Origin: Cohnella nanjingensis | Lineage (GTDB): Bacteria; Bacillota; Bacilli; Paenibacillales; Paenibacillaceae | Assembly (NCBI RefSeq): GCF_014212125.1 | Contig: NZ_JACJVP010000044.1 | Location: 97,808 to 161,807 of the forward strand | DNA length: 64,000 nt | Direction: 5' to 3' | Shown here: in pieces, positions 34,099 through 43,273 of the stretch | Numbering within the stretch: position 1 is the stretch's first letter | Layout: each line of letters opens with the position of its first letter | Notes under the pieces: generated by a model | Database searches by the model: none | Seen by the model: the letters and a program-made list of their open reading frames with translations, nothing else | Told to the model about the DNA's origin: nothing | Position numbers and translations under genes: made by a program

Positions 34099-34187
34099 CC
34101 GCGTTCGCGTCGGCGCCGTCCGATCGGCCGCGCGTCCGTGCGCGAACGAAGCCCGTCGTTCGTCCGCATGCAGCTCGCGGAACGCAG

Positions 34188-34255
34188 CAAAAACCGCGCC
34201 GTTGCCGCCGCCTTTTCGCTCTGGCGAGCGAAAGGCATGCGGCCGCGAACGCGGT
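34188..34255 (-). terminator. Terminator of the spoIIA operon
   Basis: Outer arms accgcg (34193-34198)/cgcggt (34250-34255) enclose a strong inner stem (near 34210-34236, gcctttcgctc-type). On the minus strand TTTTTGC follows. Confidence 0.65.
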
Positions 34256-34282
34256 CCGGTTCGATCGCGCGCGGCGGTATGC

Positions 34283-35041
34283 TCACTGCGCGATCTGGTC
34301 TTTGATATTTTGCAGAATCTTTTTCTCCAGCCGGCTGACCTGCACTTGCGAGATGCCCAGTCTGCTGGCCACCTCCGATTGCGTCTGGTCCCGGAAATAC
34401 CGGAGGAACACGATGAGCCGCTCGCGGTCCGACAGCCCTTGGATCGCCTGGGTCAGCGCGAGCTTGTCGAACCACTTTTCCTGCGAGTCGTCCGCGATCT
34501 GGTCCATTAGCGTGATCGGATCGCCGTCGTTCTCGAACACCGTCTCGTGAATCGAGGTCGGCGGCTTGTTCGCTTCCTGCGCGAACACGATCTCTTCGGG
34601 CGTCGCGCCGACTTCCTCCGCCACTTCGCTGATCGTCGGCTGGCGGCCGAGCCGCTTCGAGAGCTCGTCCTTCACCTTGCGGACGCGGTTGGCCATCTCC
34701 TTCAGCGAGCGGCTGACCTTGAGCGTCCCGTCGTCGCGCAGGAATCTCTGAATCTCTCCGATGATCATCGGGACCGCATAGGTCGAGAACTTGACCTCGT
34801 ACGATAGATCAAATTTGTCGACCGACTTGAGCAAGCCGATGCAGCCGATCTGGAACAAGTCCTCGGCATCGTAGCCGCGATTCGCGAACCGCTGCACCAC
34901 CGACCAGACCAACCGGATGTTGCTCGAGACGAGCGTATCGCGCGCGGTGCCGTCGCCCGATTGGCTAAGCGCGATCAACCGTTTGACTTCCGCATCGTCA
35001 AGATAACCAGGCGGCGATGATCGCTTCCATTCGATTTCCAT
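34283..35041 (-). CDS. sigF: RNA polymerase sigma-F factor
   Basis: First forespore-specific sigma factor, held by SpoIIAB until SpoIIAA releases it. The 252-residue protein has region 2 (YDAEDLFQIGCIGLLKSVDK, then FDLSYEVKFSTYAVPMIIGE), region 3 and region 4 helix-turn-helix (QTQSEVASRLGISQVQVSRL). It starts 21 nt after spoIIAB in the canonical spoIIAA-AB-AC order. A strong terminator follows before spoVAA. Confidence 0.97.
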   Translation of the reverse strand: MEIEWKRSSPPGYLDDAEVKRLIALSQSGDGTARDTLVSSNIRLVWSVVQRFANRGYDAEDLFQIGCIGLLKSVDKFDLSYEVKFSTYAVPMIIGEIQRFLRDDGTLKVSRSLKEMANRVRKVKDELSKRLGRQPTISEVAEEVGATPEEIVFAQEANKPPTSIHETVFENDGDPITLMDQIADDSQEKWFDKLALTQAIQGLSDRERLIVFLRYFRDQTQSEVASRLGISQVQVSRLEKKILQNIKDQIAQ

Positions 35042-35062
35042 ACCCCCAACCCCTGCCGCGGT

Positions 35063-35509
35063 TTAGTTGAACAATGCTTTCTTCGATTCGATCCGCTTCT
35101 TCATGCGAAGTCGGGTGCCTTCGTTCGGTACGCTCGTCACGTCGAACTCGTCCATGAAGTTCTCCATGATCGTGAAGCCCATGCCGGACCGTTCGAGCTC
35201 CGGACGGGAAGTGAACAGCGGCTGGCGGGCCAAGTCGAGGTCTTCGATGCCGCGGCCTTCGTCGCGGATCGAGATCGAGACGGTATCGCCCGCGATCTCC
35301 GCCTCGAGATGGACGATGCCGTCCTCCCGATTCTCGTAGCCGTGAATGATGGAGTTGGTGACCGCCTCCGACACGACCGTCTTAATATCGTTTAACTGAT
35401 CCAAGGTCGGATCGAGTTGCGAGACGAAGGCGGCGACGGCGACCCGCGCGAACCCCTCGTTCTCCGAACGGCTTGCGAATGACAGCTTCATGAAATTGTC
35501 GCGGCTCAT
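35063..35509 (-). CDS. spoIIAB: Anti-sigma-F factor SpoIIAB
   Basis: GHKL-type protein kinase and anti-sigma factor. It binds SigF and inactivates SpoIIAA by phosphorylation. The 148-residue protein has the ATP-binding boxes EAVTNSIIHGYENR (N box), RDEGRGIEDL (G1) and SGMGFTIMENFMD (G2). Start and stop overlap spoIIAA by 4 nt (ATGA), a coupling that keeps the partner proteins balanced. Confidence 0.97.
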   Translation of the reverse strand: MSRDNFMKLSFASRSENEGFARVAVAAFVSQLDPTLDQLNDIKTVVSEAVTNSIIHGYENREDGIVHLEAEIAGDTVSISIRDEGRGIEDLDLARQPLFTSRPELERSGMGFTIMENFMDEFDVTSVPNEGTRLRMKKRIESKKALFN

Positions 35510-35859
35510 GATACGACCTCCAGACCGGCTAGCGCCGAACGTTCCGTGTCATAGAAAGAGAGAATCTTGTATAAGCCGGACAATTCGAAGAGTCGCTTCA
35601 CGCTTGCGTGCGCGTCGCAGACGACCATCTTGCCGCCGCGGCTCTTGACCAGCTTGTACCGCCCAAGGACGACGCCGAGTCCCGAACTGTCCATGAACTG
35701 CAACTCTTTGAGGCTGAGCACGACGTGGTCGCAGCGGCCTCTTAGAATCGCGTCTTCCATCTTGAAACGGACGATATCCGCAGTGTGGTGATCCAGTTCT
35801 CCTTTCAAGCGTACGACGAGCACGTTGCGGTGCTGCTCCAGTTCCACTTGCAATCCCAT
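35506..35859 (-). CDS. spoIIAA: Anti-anti-sigma factor SpoIIAA
   Basis: STAS-domain protein whose unphosphorylated form releases SigF from SpoIIAB. The 117-residue protein contains the phosphorylation site in FMDSSGLGVVLGRYK and GELDHHTADIVR. The ATG at 35859 has GGAGGGG at 7 nt; the ATG at 35901 would add 14 residues overlapping the promoter region. A sigma-H-like promoter lies at 35903-35932. Confidence 0.96.
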   Translation of the reverse strand: MGLQVELEQHRNVLVVRLKGELDHHTADIVRFKMEDAILRGRCDHVVLSLKELQFMDSSGLGVVLGRYKLVKSRGGKMVVCDAHASVKRLFELSGLYKILSFYDTERSALAGLEVVS

Positions 35860-35902
35860 GCCGTTTCCCCTCCAGTGCGAGCTCATTTTGTGGTAGAACA
35901 TT

Positions 35903-35932
35903 CAATTCTACGAACCCGCTAGCCATTCCTGC
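35903..35932 (-). promoter_or_regulatory. Sigma-H-type promoter of spoIIA
   Basis: On the minus strand GCAGGAATG (35932-35924) and GTAGAATTG (35911-35903) are 12 bp apart, matching the sigma-H consensus RnAGGAwww / RnnGAATww. The spoIIA operon is a classical sigma-H/Spo0A target. Confidence 0.75.
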
Positions 35933-36028
35933 CCCCCGACAAAACTAGAAGCTACCCTTCGCAACGCGACAAAATACGGCAAAGAGGCGGCGACGAAAAC
36001 CCCGTCGTACCGCCTTGCTTCGCCCGAT

Positions 36029-37234
36029 TCAGTCAGCGAGGAACAACTTGCCGGTCGAACGCTTGAACAGCTTCCAGTAGCCCGCGCGGTCCACGTGCGA
36101 CGGCGCCTCGATCGGGAATTCCGTCAGCATCTCGTTGCCTTTGTAGACCGTCAGCTTGCCGACCCGCTGACCCGCCTTGACCGGCGCCGTCACCTTGGCC
36201 TCCAGCTTCAGCTCGTGGCGGATGTTTTTGCCCGCCTCGCCTTTGCGGACGAGCACGCTGTACGGATGCTTGGCCGTGATCGGGAGCTTCTCGGTCGCGC
36301 CTTTGGCTACCTTCAGCGTACCGATCGTGTCGCCCGTCTTGTAGATCGAGACGTTCGTGAACTGGGCGAACGCGTAGTCGAACAGCTTCGACACCTCGGC
36401 ATTGCGCGTCTTCGTGTTCGGCTCGCCCATGACGACCACGATCAGCCGCAGATTGTCGCGGCGCGCCGTCGCCGACAAGCAGAATTTCGCTTCGCTGGTG
36501 AATCCGGTCTTTAAGCCGTCCGCGCCTTGGTAGAAGCGCACAAGCTTGTTCGTGTTCACGAGCCAAAACGGCTTCGGCGTGTCCTTGCGCAGATAGTCCT
36601 GGTAAACGCCCGTATACTTCGTGATCTCCGGGTGCTTCAGCAGCTCGCGGGACATGGCGGCGATATCGTGCGCGGACGACACGTGCCCCGCCAGCGGCAA
36701 CCCGTTGCAGTTGGCGAACTTGGTGTCGTTCATGCCGAGCTCCGCCGCGCGCTGGTTCATGAGCTTGACGAATTCCGCCTCGCTGCCGGCCAGCTTCTCC
36801 GCCAACGCCACCGAAGCGTCATTGCCGGAAGCCATCGCAACGCCCTTCATCATGTCGTGGACCGTCATCTCTTCGCCCGGTTCGAGGAAGATCTGCGAAC
36901 CGCCCATCGATGCCGCGTATTCGCTCGTCTGCACCTTATCGTCCAGCTTCAGGCGGCCGTCGTCGATCGCCTCCATGACGAGCAGCATCGTCATGATCTT
37001 CGTGATGCTGGCGGGCGGCAGCGCCGAGTGGCTGTTTTTCTCGTAAATGACCGTGCCGCTATCGGCATCGATCAGAATCGCGGAGCGGGCGTTCGCGGCC
37101 AGGTCGGTCTGCGGCCCGGCGTTTTTGCCTTTGGCGACCTCCTGCGCCCAAGCGGCCGAAGATGGCAGCATTAGAGCGGTGGCGCAGATCGCCGTCGTCA
37201 GTCTACGGACCAAGCGGCTTCGAAAGTGGTTCAA
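36029..37234 (-). CDS. dacF: D-alanyl-D-alanine carboxypeptidase DacF
   Basis: Sporulation penicillin-binding protein that trims cortex peptides, in the forespore in B. subtilis. A signal peptide (about residues 8-32, ending SSAAWAQ) precedes the peptidase domain with SITK (PPASITKIMT), SGN (MASGNDASVALA) and KTG (DGLKTGFTS) motifs, and a C-terminal beta domain. A TTG at 37234 with GGAGGG at 9 nt is preferred. The ATG at 37357 would put 41 residues before the signal peptide. The dacF-spoIIAA-AB-sigF order is canonical. Confidence 0.93.
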   Translation of the reverse strand: MNHFRSRLVRRLTTAICATALMLPSSAAWAQEVAKGKNAGPQTDLAANARSAILIDADSGTVIYEKNSHSALPPASITKIMTMLLVMEAIDDGRLKLDDKVQTSEYAASMGGSQIFLEPGEEMTVHDMMKGVAMASGNDASVALAEKLAGSEAEFVKLMNQRAAELGMNDTKFANCNGLPLAGHVSSAHDIAAMSRELLKHPEITKYTGVYQDYLRKDTPKPFWLVNTNKLVRFYQGADGLKTGFTSEAKFCLSATARRDNLRLIVVVMGEPNTKTRNAEVSKLFDYAFAQFTNVSIYKTGDTIGTLKVAKGATEKLPITAKHPYSVLVRKGEAGKNIRHELKLEAKVTAPVKAGQRVGKLTVYKGNEMLTEFPIEAPSHVDRAGYWKLFKRSTGKLFLAD

Positions 37235-37441
37235 GCTCGGGTTCCCTCCTGCTGGCCTGTACGAGGCCTGATGTCTCATCTTTGCTACAGTCTGCCCCTC
37301 GTCGCAGGAAAATATTCCAAGCCTTTCCGCGGAGAACGAGCGATTCAGTAACGACAAATATGCATCTTTACAGACTGTCCTCTGTGCGTTTGTGCGTGGA
37401 AGCCTTGATTAACACTCCTGAACCTTCGCCCCACCGTGCAA

Positions 37442-37798
37442 AGCGGATTTTCCGCCTTTATCCGCTCCTGTGTACCTTCGTCAGCCGAATAGAGCGGATT
37501 TTCCGCCTTAATCCGCTCCTGTGTACCTCCGCCAGCCGAATAGAGCGGATTTTCCGCCTTAATCCGCTCCTGTGTACCTCCGCCAGCCGAATAGAGCGGA
37601 TTTTCCGCCTTAATCCGCTCCTGTGCACCTTCGCCAGTCGAATAGAGCGGATTTTCCGCCTTAATCCGCTCCTGTGCACCTTCGCCAGCCGAATAGAGCG
37701 GATTTTCCGACTTAATCCGCTCCTGTGCACCTTCGCCAGCCGAATAGAGCGGATTTTCCGCCTTATCCGTTCCTGCATTTTGTATTTCCGGCTAACCC
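37442..37798. repeat. Hairpin array 1: seven 51-bp units
   Basis: Units begin at 37442, 37493, 37544, 37595, 37646, 37697 and 37748, exactly 51 bp apart. Each has a 27-nt hairpin with arms GAGCGGATT and AATCCGCTC and loop TTCCGCCTT, then a 24-nt linker (CTGTGTACCTCCGCCAGCCG and AATA). The end units are degenerate. It lies between the gene at 37831 and dacF. All frames stay open because 51 is a multiple of 3, but no frame has a ribosome-binding site. The 37235-37441 stretch between the array and dacF shows no gene. Confidence 0.93.
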
Positions 37799-37830
37799 CG
37801 CTTTTTCGCACGCCTGATTTCATAGCATCC

Positions 37831-38583
37831 TTACTTGGATCGATGAAGCAGCTCAACAGCCTTTTCTGTAATGCGATAGGTATGACGCCGAGCCGCTCCT
37901 CCCCCGCGCGGTTCGATTAAATCCTTCGACTCCAATGACCGCAGGATGCCCCGACATGCCTCGTTCCGAAGTTGCAGCCACATCGCCACATCCGCTATCC
38001 GAAATAAACCTTGGTGAAACAACCCCATCCTCAACACCTCCCGCTCATAAACGGGCAACTGCAGCAGGCCCGCATCATGATGTTGACCCACCCGACCGAT
38101 GAGCTCGTACAGGTTCCGCTGGCAAAAATCCATCTTTTTATCGAGCTCGTCCCTGCTGTACGGAAAGTAAACGTACCCCAGCGTAGCGACCGAGCGTGCC
38201 CGCGCCCGTTCGAACGCGTATCGATCTCTCGTAATCTTCTCTGCATGGGTGACGTAATGCTCCTCCTCGAAAACGGTTCGCAGCTTAGGATGATAAACGT
38301 CTCCGTAGATCTTCACGCCGGACAGACTCACCATCTCATGCTCCAATATCAAACCGTCGAACGAGCCGAATACAGTCAGCAGCACCGTTTCCAACATCTT
38401 TTTCGTGCCCGTCAAGTCCCGCTGCAGCATCTCCTGCCGTTGCCCTTTGGCCAAACGGACCTGCTCCTTCCAGAACGCTTCAAATCGCTTCTCGAACAAT
38501 TCGTCGCCCTCCCCTGCCAAAATAAAAACGCCGCCGGCTCCGAGATTCGGAGCTAGCGGCGTGTGCTTCACGCGCAAGTTCAT
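37831..38583 (-). CDS. Unrecognised protein with C-terminal winged helix
   Basis: A 250-residue protein I cannot assign to a family. The C-terminal third looks like a winged helix-turn-helix (IADVAMWLQLRNEACRGILR, then SLESKDLIEPRGGG and an RHTYRITEKAVELL wing). The N-terminal part is mixed alpha/beta with HEMVSLSGVKIYGDVYHPKL and many Arg/Lys/Glu, possibly nuclease- or ligand-binding-like. It lacks a Shine-Dalgarno, and a TATAAT 15 nt before the ATG would give an almost leaderless mRNA. It interrupts the pdp-dacF synteny and is followed by the 51-bp array. Confidence 0.7.
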   Translation of the reverse strand: MNLRVKHTPLAPNLGAGGVFILAGEGDELFEKRFEAFWKEQVRLAKGQRQEMLQRDLTGTKKMLETVLLTVFGSFDGLILEHEMVSLSGVKIYGDVYHPKLRTVFEEEHYVTHAEKITRDRYAFERARARSVATLGYVYFPYSRDELDKKMDFCQRNLYELIGRVGQHHDAGLLQLPVYEREVLRMGLFHQGLFRIADVAMWLQLRNEACRGILRSLESKDLIEPRGGGAARRHTYRITEKAVELLHRSK

Positions 38584-38780
38584 TTGATCTTAGTTTGTAT
38601 TATATGCGGTTCTAGGTACTGGGCGGAAGAAGTCATTTTCAGCGTTTATCTGCATTCGGCGATATTCCATTCCGGTCCCAATCGCCGAAGCTTCGGCACA
38701 TGTAAAATACCAGCCGAGAACGGAGTAGGTCATTCCGGTGGAAGCTCTTACTCCTGGACCGCTACTGTCCGCCCTGTCGC

Positions 38781-40088
38781 CTACCCCACGATCCCTTGCA
38801 GAAGCGGCTGGACGTCCGGACGCGATGGCGAGAACCGGTAGGCGGCGGCGACCGACGCGGCGGCTTGCTTGGCTTTGTCGTCGTCCGCCCGGGCGTGCAG
38901 GACGGCCAAAGTGTCGCCCGCTTCGACCGCGTCGCCCAACTTCGCGACCAGCTCGAGGCCGACGGCGTGATCGATCGCGTCGTCCTTCTCCGCCCGGCCG
39001 GCGCCGAGGATCATCGCGGCGAGCCCGATCTGCTCCGCGTCGATGCCCGCGACATAGCCGGCGCCGGCCGCCTTCACCGCGACGCGAGCCTCCGCCTGCG
39101 GCAGCAGCGACAGATCGTTCGCCACCGCGGCGTCGCCGCCTTGCGCGGCGAGCAGGTCGGCGAACTTGCGCAGCGCGGCGCCGGAAGCGATCGCTTCCTC
39201 CAATTGCGTCCGCGCAGCCGTAGCGTCCGCCGCGCGTCCGCCCAGCACGAGCATGTGGGAGGCCAGCACGAGGCAAAGCTCGCGCAGATCATCCGGCCCT
39301 TCTCCGCGCAGCACCTCGATCGCCTCGCGCACTTCAAGCGCGTTGCCGACGGTCCGGCCGAGCGGCTGATCCATGTCGCTGATCACCGCGACCGTCCGTC
39401 TCCCGACCTGCGCGCCGATGGCGACCATCGCCTCGGCCAGCGTCCGCGCATCGTCCGCCGTCTTCATGAAGGCGCCGCTGCCGAACTTGACGTCCAACAA
39501 GATGGCGTCCGCGCCCGCCGCGATCTTTTTGCTCATGACCGAGCTCGCGATCAGCGGCACCGATTCGACCGTCCCGGTCACGTCGCGGAGCGCGTACAGC
39601 TTCTTGTCCGCTGGCGCGATATTCCCGCTCTGTCCGATGACCGCCACGCCGATCTCGTTCACCTGGCGGAAAAAGTCCTCGCGGCTCAGCTCCGTATGGA
39701 ACCCCGCGATCGACTCGAGCTTGTCCACCGTGCCGCCGGTGTGGCCGAGTCCCCGCCCGCTCATCTTGGCGACGGGAACGCCACAGGCCGCCACGAGCGG
39801 CGCGACGATAAGCGTCGTCTTGTCGCCGACGCCGCCGGTGCTGTGCTTGTCGACCTTCGTACCTGCGATCGCGGACAGATCGACCGTATCGCCGGACTCG
39901 GCCATCGCCAGCGTCAACGCGGCCGTCTCGCGAGCGGACATGCCGACGAAGCAGACCGCCATCGCCCAAGCCGCCATCTGATAATCGGGAACGGTTCCGT
40001 TCACAAGACCTTCGATAATGAAGCGGATCTCCCGTTCTTCCAGCTCGCCGCCATGACGTTTCTTGCGGATCAAATCAACCATGCGCAT
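38781..40088 (-). CDS. pdp: Pyrimidine-nucleoside phosphorylase
   Basis: Splits thymidine and uridine with phosphate. The 435-residue protein has the family signature SGRGLGHTGGTVDKLESIAG, the phosphate site DKHSTGGVGDKTTL, and lysine/serine residues in LDVKFGSGAFMKT. Three domains fit the thymidine phosphorylase fold (helical N-terminus, alpha/beta phosphate domain, C-terminal domain about 345-435). It lies after drm and pupG, forming a nucleoside salvage group. GGGAGG precedes the ATG. Confidence 0.96.
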   Translation of the reverse strand: MRMVDLIRKKRHGGELEEREIRFIIEGLVNGTVPDYQMAAWAMAVCFVGMSARETAALTLAMAESGDTVDLSAIAGTKVDKHSTGGVGDKTTLIVAPLVAACGVPVAKMSGRGLGHTGGTVDKLESIAGFHTELSREDFFRQVNEIGVAVIGQSGNIAPADKKLYALRDVTGTVESVPLIASSVMSKKIAAGADAILLDVKFGSGAFMKTADDARTLAEAMVAIGAQVGRRTVAVISDMDQPLGRTVGNALEVREAIEVLRGEGPDDLRELCLVLASHMLVLGGRAADATAARTQLEEAIASGAALRKFADLLAAQGGDAAVANDLSLLPQAEARVAVKAAGAGYVAGIDAEQIGLAAMILGAGRAEKDDAIDHAVGLELVAKLGDAVEAGDTLAVLHARADDDKAKQAAASVAAAYRFSPSRPDVQPLLQGIVG

Positions 40089-40238
40089 AGGTGCTGCCTC
40101 CCGATTTTTCCGTTCTATGCTTTAATCGTTATGAAGTTCAATCGTTCAAATTGGGGAGTTCGGCCGAAAGTGCCACACCGATAGATGGGAATCCCGACCC
40201 ATTGGCGGCAGCATCCGTAGCTCCGCCTTGCCTCCGCC

Positions 40239-41063
40239 CTACAGCTTCGGCAGCAGCGCCGACACGAGCTGCAGGAACTGCTGCTTCACGCGCTCCGTCG
40301 TCTCCATTACTTCTTCGTGGGACAACGGCTGGTCGAGGATGCCCGCGGCCATGTTGCTGATGCACGAGATGCCGAGTACCTCAAGGCCGGCGTGACGCGC
40401 CACCAGCACCTCGGATACGGTCGACATGCCGACCGCGTCCGCGCCCAACACCCGGAGCATCCGGATCTCGGCCGGCGTCTCGTAGTTCGGACCTAGCAGG
40501 CCGACGTAGACGCCTTCGCGGACCGGAATGCCGAGCTCGGCCGCCGTCTCCTTGGCGATTCCCCGGAGGCGGCGCGTATACGCGTCGGACATGTCCGGGA
40601 ACCGGACGCCCAGCGCGTTGTCGTTCGGCCCGGCGAGCGGGTTGCGGCCCGTCAGGTTGATATGGTCCGAGATGATCATCAGATCTCCCGGCCCGTATTC
40701 GAGATTGACGCCGCCCGCCGCATTGGTGACGAACAGCGTCCTGATACCGAGCGCCTTCATGACGCGAACAGGCAAGGCGGTCCGCTCCGGCTCGTAGCCT
40801 TCGTACATGTGGAACCGTCCCCGCATGAGCGCGACGTCGCGGCCTTGGAGACGGCCCAGCACGAGCTCCCCGGCATGTCCTTCGACCGTCGAGACCGGGA
40901 AATGCGGAATGTCCCCATAGGGGATCGTTACGGCGTTCTCCAAGTCGTCTCCGAGCACCCCGAGGCCGGATCCGAGGATGAGCCCGACCTCCGGCCGGGT
41001 CTCGCTTTTGCTGGCAATATAGTCGGCCGCTTCTTCGATTACGGATTTGGATGGGTAGATCAT
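40239..41063 (-). CDS. pupG: Purine-nucleoside phosphorylase (trimeric type)
   Basis: Phosphorolysis of guanosine and inosine. The 274-residue protein contains LILGSGLGVLGDDLE, the phosphate-binding GRFHMYEGY, TNAAGGVN, the purine site GLLGPNYETPAEIRML, VGMSTVSEVLVARHAG and SCISNMAAGI, typical of the low-molecular-mass class. It lies 19 nt after drm and the two are probably cotranscribed; the products feed ribose 1-phosphate to Drm. Confidence 0.96.
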   Translation of the reverse strand: MIYPSKSVIEEAADYIASKSETRPEVGLILGSGLGVLGDDLENAVTIPYGDIPHFPVSTVEGHAGELVLGRLQGRDVALMRGRFHMYEGYEPERTALPVRVMKALGIRTLFVTNAAGGVNLEYGPGDLMIISDHINLTGRNPLAGPNDNALGVRFPDMSDAYTRRLRGIAKETAAELGIPVREGVYVGLLGPNYETPAEIRMLRVLGADAVGMSTVSEVLVARHAGLEVLGISCISNMAAGILDQPLSHEEVMETTERVKQQFLQLVSALLPKL

Positions 41064-41082
41064 CGAATTCCTCTCCCTTGTC

Positions 41083-42258
41083 CTATTTCAATAAGTTTGT
41101 CATCGATGTCCCGTTCGCGGGCATCGCCGCTTGGAGACGGTCCGCGATCGTCGCGGCCAGGTCCGCAAAAGTCGAACGTACGCCAAGATCTCCGGGCGTC
41201 TGCAATCCCGGACCGGCGACGAGGATCGGCACGTACTCCCGCGTATGATCGGTGCCTGCATGTACCGGATCGTTGCCGTGGTCCGCCGTGACGATCAAGA
41301 GGTCGTCCGGCCCCAGCTTGTCCAGCAGCGCGGGCACGGCTCGGTCGAATTCCTCCAGCGCTCGCGCATACCCTTCGGGATCGCGGCGGTGGCCGTATAG
41401 CGAGTCGAAGTCGACCAGATTCGTGAACAGGAGCCCTTCGAAGTCCCGATCCATCTCCCGCAGCGTCGCCGCGATCCCGTCCGCATTGCTTTTCGTCGGG
41501 ATCGCCTTGGTAATGCCCTCTCCGCTGAAAATATCGTTGATCTTGCCGACCGCCACCACCTCGCGCCCCGCGCGCTTCAGCGCGTTCAAGACGGTCGGCT
41601 GCGGCGGCTTCACGGCATAGTCGTGCCGGTTCGGCGTGCGGACGAACGCGCCCGGCTTCCCGACGTAAGGACGCGCGATGACGCGTCCGACGGAGAAGGC
41701 GTCCTGGAGCGTCAGGCGACGCGCGATCCGGCAAGCTTGATACAGCTCTTCAAGCGGAATGACGTCCTCGTGCGCCGCAATCTGGAACACGCTATCGGCG
41801 GACGTGTATACGATCCAAGCGCCGCTTCGCATCTGCTCCTCGGCCAGTTCGTCCAGGATCTCCGTCCCGGAAGCCGCCTTGTTGCCGATGACGGAGCGGC
41901 CCGTCTCGGCTTCGAACGCCGCGAGCAGCGCATCCGGGAAGCCGTCCGGGAACGTGCGGAATGGCGTGTCGATCTTCAAGCCCATGAGCTCCCAATGCCC
42001 GGTCATCGTATCCTTGCCCACGGAGACTTCCGCCATCTTGCCGTAATAAGCGCCTGGCGACGCTTCGGGCTGCCAGCCGCCGATGGGCGCAATGTTGGCC
42101 AGGCCGAGCTTGCGCAGATGCGGCAGCGATACGTCCGGCACGCGGGATACGATATGGCCGAGCGTATGCGCGCCTGCGTCTCCATACGCCGCGGCGTCGG
42201 GCAGTTCCCCGATGCCTACGCTATCCAGTACAATGGCGATTACTTTGCCTAACGACAT
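41083..42258 (-). CDS. drm: Phosphopentomutase
   Basis: Interconverts (deoxy)ribose 1- and 5-phosphate, linking nucleoside breakdown to the pentose pathway. The 391-residue alkaline-phosphatase-fold enzyme has metal sites in IVLDSVGIGELPDA (N-terminal Asp), the phosphorylated-residue region GKDTMTGHWELMG, and ADHGNDP plus GTDHTREYVP (C-terminal metal ligands). GGAGGA lies 6 nt before the ATG at 42258. Member of xerD-drm-pupG as in B. subtilis. Also called deoB. Confidence 0.96.
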   Translation of the reverse strand: MSLGKVIAIVLDSVGIGELPDAAAYGDAGAHTLGHIVSRVPDVSLPHLRKLGLANIAPIGGWQPEASPGAYYGKMAEVSVGKDTMTGHWELMGLKIDTPFRTFPDGFPDALLAAFEAETGRSVIGNKAASGTEILDELAEEQMRSGAWIVYTSADSVFQIAAHEDVIPLEELYQACRIARRLTLQDAFSVGRVIARPYVGKPGAFVRTPNRHDYAVKPPQPTVLNALKRAGREVVAVGKINDIFSGEGITKAIPTKSNADGIAATLREMDRDFEGLLFTNLVDFDSLYGHRRDPEGYARALEEFDRAVPALLDKLGPDDLLIVTADHGNDPVHAGTDHTREYVPILVAGPGLQTPGDLGVRSTFADLAATIADRLQAAMPANGTSMTNLLK

Positions 42259-42274
42259 GTACGGTCCTCCTCGA

Positions 42275-43192
42275 TTAACGATCTTCATCCGGCGCCTTCC
42301 GGCGGGAACGCGGGTGCGCTTGCTCGTAGACGTCCTTCAGCCGACTTTTGGCCGCCGTCCGATAGACCAGGGTGGCGGATAGATCCGCGTGGCCCATCAT
42401 CTCCTGGACCGCGCGCAGATCCGCGCCGCCTTCCAGGAGGTGAACGGCAAACGAGTGACGCAACGTATGCGGCGTCACGTCCGCGTCCGCGCCCGCCGCC
42501 ACCGCATGCTTCTTGATCAGCTTCCAAAAACCCTGCCTCGTCATCCGATTGCCGTGTTGGTTCACGAACAGGGCATCCGTGTCAGGCTTGTCCGCGGTCA
42601 GCGCCGGACGCGCCTCTTCCGTATATTTTACCATCCAATCGCAGCATAGGGTACCGATCGGAATCATCCGCTCCTTGCCGCCGGTTCCGCGGCAGGCGAT
42701 GATCCCGAGCTGCGTCCGGACATCCGTCCGGTCGAGCGAGACGAGCTCGCTCACGCGCATGCCCGTCGCGTAGAGCACTTCCAGCATCGTCCGATCCCGG
42801 ACGCCCGCCGGCGTTCGGGTATCGGGCGCTTCGAGCAACCGCTCGACGCCCGCGATCGTCAGCGCGCGGGGCGTCGTCCGCTCGAGCTTAGGGGCCTCAA
42901 GCTGCAGCGCGGGATTGATCGCCAGTCCCTCGTGGACCTGGAGGTACCGGAACCACGCGCGGATCGACACGATGCGCCGGGAGATCGTCGCCGGCGACCG
43001 GTTCATTCTTCGCAGCTGCTGAACGTAGCTGCTGAGATGGTACGGACGGACTTGCTCCGGCTGCGCGATCCCCTGGCCCGCCAGCGTCCGCGCCAAATCC
43101 TCCAGATCCCGCCGGTAGCCGTCGAGCGTATGGGGCGAGAGCCGTTTGGCCTCCATGAGATGGTCTGCGAATTGCGCGATCTCTTCTTTCAT
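42275..43192 (-). CDS. xerD: Tyrosine recombinase XerD
   Basis: Resolves chromosome dimers at dif with XerC. The 305-residue protein has a SAM-like N-terminal core-binding domain (1-100) and the catalytic domain. The Arg is in ATGMRVSELVSL, the Lys in RGTGGKERMIPIG, HxxR in HTLRHSFAVHLLEGG, His in MMGHADLSA and the nucleophilic Tyr in TLVYRTAAK. Position next to drm matches B. subtilis ripX/xerD. It could also act as a general integrase, but no phage genes are near. Confidence 0.94.
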   Translation of the reverse strand: MKEEIAQFADHLMEAKRLSPHTLDGYRRDLEDLARTLAGQGIAQPEQVRPYHLSSYVQQLRRMNRSPATISRRIVSIRAWFRYLQVHEGLAINPALQLEAPKLERTTPRALTIAGVERLLEAPDTRTPAGVRDRTMLEVLYATGMRVSELVSLDRTDVRTQLGIIACRGTGGKERMIPIGTLCCDWMVKYTEEARPALTADKPDTDALFVNQHGNRMTRQGFWKLIKKHAVAAGADADVTPHTLRHSFAVHLLEGGADLRAVQEMMGHADLSATLVYRTAAKSRLKDVYEQAHPRSRRKAPDEDR

Positions 43193-43273
43193 GAATCAAG
43201 ATCCCTTCAGCTTATCTAGCTTGCCTACCCGTTAGGAATTCCACGCGCGAAGACCCGATTCCTCCCGAGACGC

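Noticed and set aside
37458..37856. Arg/Lys-rich repeat protein read through array 1
   Set aside because: Same artefact of a 51-bp period; it also overlaps the 3' end of the winged-helix gene in another frame.
42275..43192. Phage or integron integrase
   Set aside because: Synteny with drm, pupG, yqzK and fur identifies it as housekeeping XerD; no phage genes or attachment repeats are nearby.
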